From: Reyranella sp.
GTDB lineage: Bacteria > Pseudomonadota > Alphaproteobacteria > Reyranellales > Reyranellaceae
Assembly: GCF_004297405.1 (NCBI RefSeq)
Contig: NZ_SCVC01000012.1
Coordinates: 62,001-126,000 of the forward strand
Direction of reading: 5' to 3'
DNA length: 64,000 bases
Made by a program: the position numbers and the translations under genes
In this document: piece by piece, positions 62,196-64,000 of the stretch
Layout of the letters: each line of letters starts with the position of its first letter
Numbering within the stretch: position 1 is the stretch's first letter
Notes under the pieces: model-generated
Seen by the model: only the letters and a program-made list of their open reading frames with translations
What the model was told of the DNA's origin: nothing
Databases searched by the model: none

Positions 62196-62825
62196 CTAGT
62201 CGGTTTTGTCGGAAGACCGCTTTTTGGCCATCGCGATGGGCAAATGCCAGCCCCGATAGATCGACATCAGGCGCAGGAAGAGGCAAAGCCCTGCGCCGGC
62301 AAGGGTTACTGGCAGGCTGGGGAGGCCTAGCCATGTGCCGAGTGCAACCGTACCCGCGCCGGCGAGGGCTGCCACGGCGTAGAGCTCCGACCGTAGCACG
62401 GTTGGCACCTGCAGGGTGAGCAGGTCGCGCGCCACACCACCGCCTACACAGGTCACGACCCCCAGGGCCGCCGCCATGACCGGGTTCAGCCCATAGGCCA
62501 GCGCTTTCTGGGTGCCGGTCACGGCAAAGAGGCAAAGGCCCGCAGCGTCGAAGAGCATGACCGGGGTGCGGAGCCGGTCGATCCAGTCCGAAGCAAAGAA
62601 GCCTAGCAAGCCGGCTGCGAGGGCTGCGGCGAGGTAGGGCCAGTTGGCGATGGCGGCCGGCGGTATGGCGCCGATCAGAAGGTCGCGTGCGATGCCGCCC
62701 GCGACCGCCGCGGCCCAGGCAACGACGAGGACGCCGAACAGGTCGAGGCGCTTGTGGACCCCCCGCGTTGCACCGCTGATGGCGAACACGAAGGTTGCGG
62801 CGAGGTCCATCGCGGTGAAGAGCAT
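62196..62825 (-). CDS. TRIC/UPF0126-family membrane protein (YicG-like)
   Basis: A 209-aa inner-membrane protein with about seven helices. The two TRIC repeats are visible: FAISGATRGVHKRLDLFGVL with GGIARDLLIG, and FAVTGTQKALAYGLNPVMAA with GGGVARDLLT. Bacterial TRIC homologues are trimeric cation or related channels (YicG family). The ATG at 62825 starts the first helix. It is divergent from the DUF1345 gene across 53 bp. Physiological role unknown. Confidence 0.88.
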   Translation of the reverse strand: MLFTAMDLAATFVFAISGATRGVHKRLDLFGVLVVAWAAAVAGGIARDLLIGAIPPAAIANWPYLAAALAAGLLGFFASDWIDRLRTPVMLFDAAGLCLFAVTGTQKALAYGLNPVMAAALGVVTCVGGGVARDLLTLQVPTVLRSELYAVAALAGAGTVALGTWLGLPSLPVTLAGAGLCLFLRLMSIYRGWHLPIAMAKKRSSDKTD

Positions 62826-62878
62826 CGCAGCGACATTACAACGATTACCCTTCACTGCCGAGATGGCAGAGTGGGGGC

Positions 62879-63529
62879 ATGAAAGTCCGAGCGCCTCGCT
62901 TCCTCCATGCCCATCCCAGGTTGCTGCTGTCCTTCGTGGCGGGGCTCGCATTGTTTCTGTTGTTGCCTCACGGCATGCGGATCGAAACGAGATGCCTCCT
63001 CGGTTGGGACCTGATGGCGTTGCTTTACATCGGCACCACCCTGCAGATGATCGAAACGTCGACGGTCACGACCTGCAGGACGCGCGCCGAACTCTATGAC
63101 GAGGGCGACTGGGTGATCATCCTGGTCGTGGTCGTGAGCGGGGCGGCGAGCTTCGCTGCGATCTTCGCCGAGTTAGCCTTGCTCAAGACACCGCACGGCT
63201 CGCTCTGGCTGGCGTTGCTGATCTCTGGTGGCACCGTGGCGCTGTCATGGTCGTTCACGCACATGGTGTTCGCGCTGCACTACGCCAACATCTACTACCG
63301 GCCGGACGATGATGGTCCCGGCGGACTTCGCTTTCCGGGTGACCGGCCGCCGGATTACCGCGACTTTCTTTACTACTCGTTCGTCATCGGCTGCGCGGCC
63401 CAGACCGGCGACGTCGAGACCGAGTCGCGCACGATGCGTCGGCTGAGCCTCATCCATGGCATCGTCGCCTTCGCTTTCAACACGGCGATCCTGGCGCTCA
63501 CCATCAATGTCGGCGCGAGCCTGATCTAG
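62879..63529 (+). CDS. DUF1345 membrane protein
   Basis: A 216-aa inner-membrane protein with four or five helices. HPRLLLSFVAGLALFLLLPH, RCLLGWDLMALLYIGTTLQM and the loop HMVFALHYANIYYRPDDDGP are typical of DUF1345. A C-terminal YSFVIGCAAQTGDVETESRT segment lies before the last helix. Function unknown. Its TAG stop overlaps the TAG stop of the convergent acyl-CoA synthetase gene within CTAG (63526-63529). Confidence 0.87.
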   Translation: MKVRAPRFLHAHPRLLLSFVAGLALFLLLPHGMRIETRCLLGWDLMALLYIGTTLQMIETSTVTTCRTRAELYDEGDWVIILVVVVSGAASFAAIFAELALLKTPHGSLWLALLISGGTVALSWSFTHMVFALHYANIYYRPDDDGPGGLRFPGDRPPDYRDFLYYSFVIGCAAQTGDVETESRTMRRLSLIHGIVAFAFNTAILALTINVGASLI

Positions 63530-64000
63530 CGACGTGGAGACAATCGGAAGTCGCGGCCGTCTTTAAGCCAGGCCAGCCGCTCATCCCGCAGCAAGGTCCG
63601 TCGCGCCTTGCCGGAATCGTCGCGCAGGCTCGCGGTGGCGATCTCGTAACTCTCGGGGTGCTTGTTGCGGCTGAGCAGGTCCGACAGCACCGCGTTCATG
63701 CCATCGATGACGTCCCGCGGATCGGCATCTTCCTTGATCTCGATGATGGCGTGGAGGCGGTTGCCGAGTTCGGCGTCGGGCAGGCCGACGACGATGCTGG
63801 AACGCACATCCGGATGCGCCACCACGGCCGCTTCAACCTCCGCCGGATAGATGTTTGCGCCGCCGCGCAGGATCATGTCGCTCAGGCGGTCGCCGAGATA
63901 GAGGTAGCCATCGGCATCGAATCGTCCGACGTCACCGATCGATTCCCAGCCATCCTCCCGTCGCTTCGGATTCGCGCCGAGATAATGGTAGGTGCTGCCG
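63526..64000 (-). CDS. Acyl-CoA synthetase (AMP-binding), C-terminal part, cut by window edge
   Basis: Partial gene; the 5' part lies beyond position 64000. The visible 157 residues are the end of an ANL-family adenylating enzyme. GRFDADGYLYLGDRLSDMIL contains the A8 hinge region with the catalytic Asp, followed by GGANIYPAEVEAAVVAHPDV and the C-terminal small domain. The usual catalytic Lys motif near the end is replaced by DDSGKARRTLLRDE, with a Lys in DSGKARR in roughly the right place. Substrate unknown. Confidence 0.85.
   Translation of the reverse strand, partial: GSTYHYLGANPKRREDGWESIGDVGRFDADGYLYLGDRLSDMILRGGANIYPAEVEAAVVAHPDVRSSIVVGLPDAELGNRLHAIIEIKEDADPRDVIDGMNAVLSDLLSRNKHPESYEIATASLRDDSGKARRTLLRDERLAWLKDGRDFRLSPRR

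Overview
The window is 64 kb of high-GC, densely coding chromosomal DNA from an alphaproteobacterium. The evidence is an alpha-type 5-aminolevulinate synthase (C4 pathway), an FnrN/FixK-like regulator with TTGAT-N4-ATCAA sites, class II DAHP synthase, many Liv/Dpp-type importers and a Bug-family binding protein. The importer-rich content suggests a soil or freshwater heterotroph, perhaps Rhodospirillales/Reyranella-like; that placement is a guess. No phage, IS element, CRISPR array or plasmid gene is visible, and no intergenic stretch exceeds about 300 bases.

1-15 kb looks like a low-oxygen island. A minus-strand operon encodes a DUF3141 protein, phosphotransacetylase, an enoyl-ACP reductase paralogue and acetate kinase. 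Upstream of it, on the same strand, lie a small secreted protein, an RND efflux pair and a two-helix K+ channel. On the plus strand are a Tat-exported protein, a Ca2+/H+ exchanger, an FNR with four candidate cluster cysteines, a PPK2 kinase and an unknown 145-aa protein. Three FNR-type boxes (5257, 10500, 13401) stand before the DUF3141 operon, between the secreted and Tat genes, and before ppk2. In each direction a -10-like element lies at class II distance. This regulon is the most coherent system in the window.

15-20 kb is housekeeping: tRNA-Val(CAC), gph, glmU and glmS, then a seven-EF-hand secreted protein. 20.5-30.7 kb is a hydrophobic amino-acid ABC importer (livGFHM) followed by four tandem paralogous Tat-exported binding proteins, a GST inserted on the other strand, and a second EF-hand protein. 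30.8-35.6 kb carries gor, aroG (class II), pncB and a GST.

35.6-43.4 kb is an iron/haem region: an ECF sigma factor, a FecR-like anti-sigma and a TonB-dependent receptor. A 7-1-7 Fur-like palindrome precedes the sigma gene, and two matching CCTTAAA-N15-CCGTCT promoters precede fecR and the receptor gene. An MFS exporter, hemA (with a near copy of the Fur-like palindrome upstream) and two tandem paralogous small membrane proteins follow. 43.4-52.1 kb holds a class III aminotransferase, a complete Dpp-type importer with an intra-operon terminator after the binding-protein gene, and an M20 amidohydrolase. 52.1-56.7 kb holds a DUF6671 protein, a 43-aa membrane protein, and a LacI-Bug-VOC-SDR operon with LacI-type operators. 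56.7-61.3 kb is a second peptide-type importer without ATPases, ending in a desuccinylase/aspartoacylase-like gene. The right end has pyrE, a TRIC/UPF0126 protein, a DUF1345 protein and the C-terminal part of an acyl-CoA synthetase cut by the window edge.
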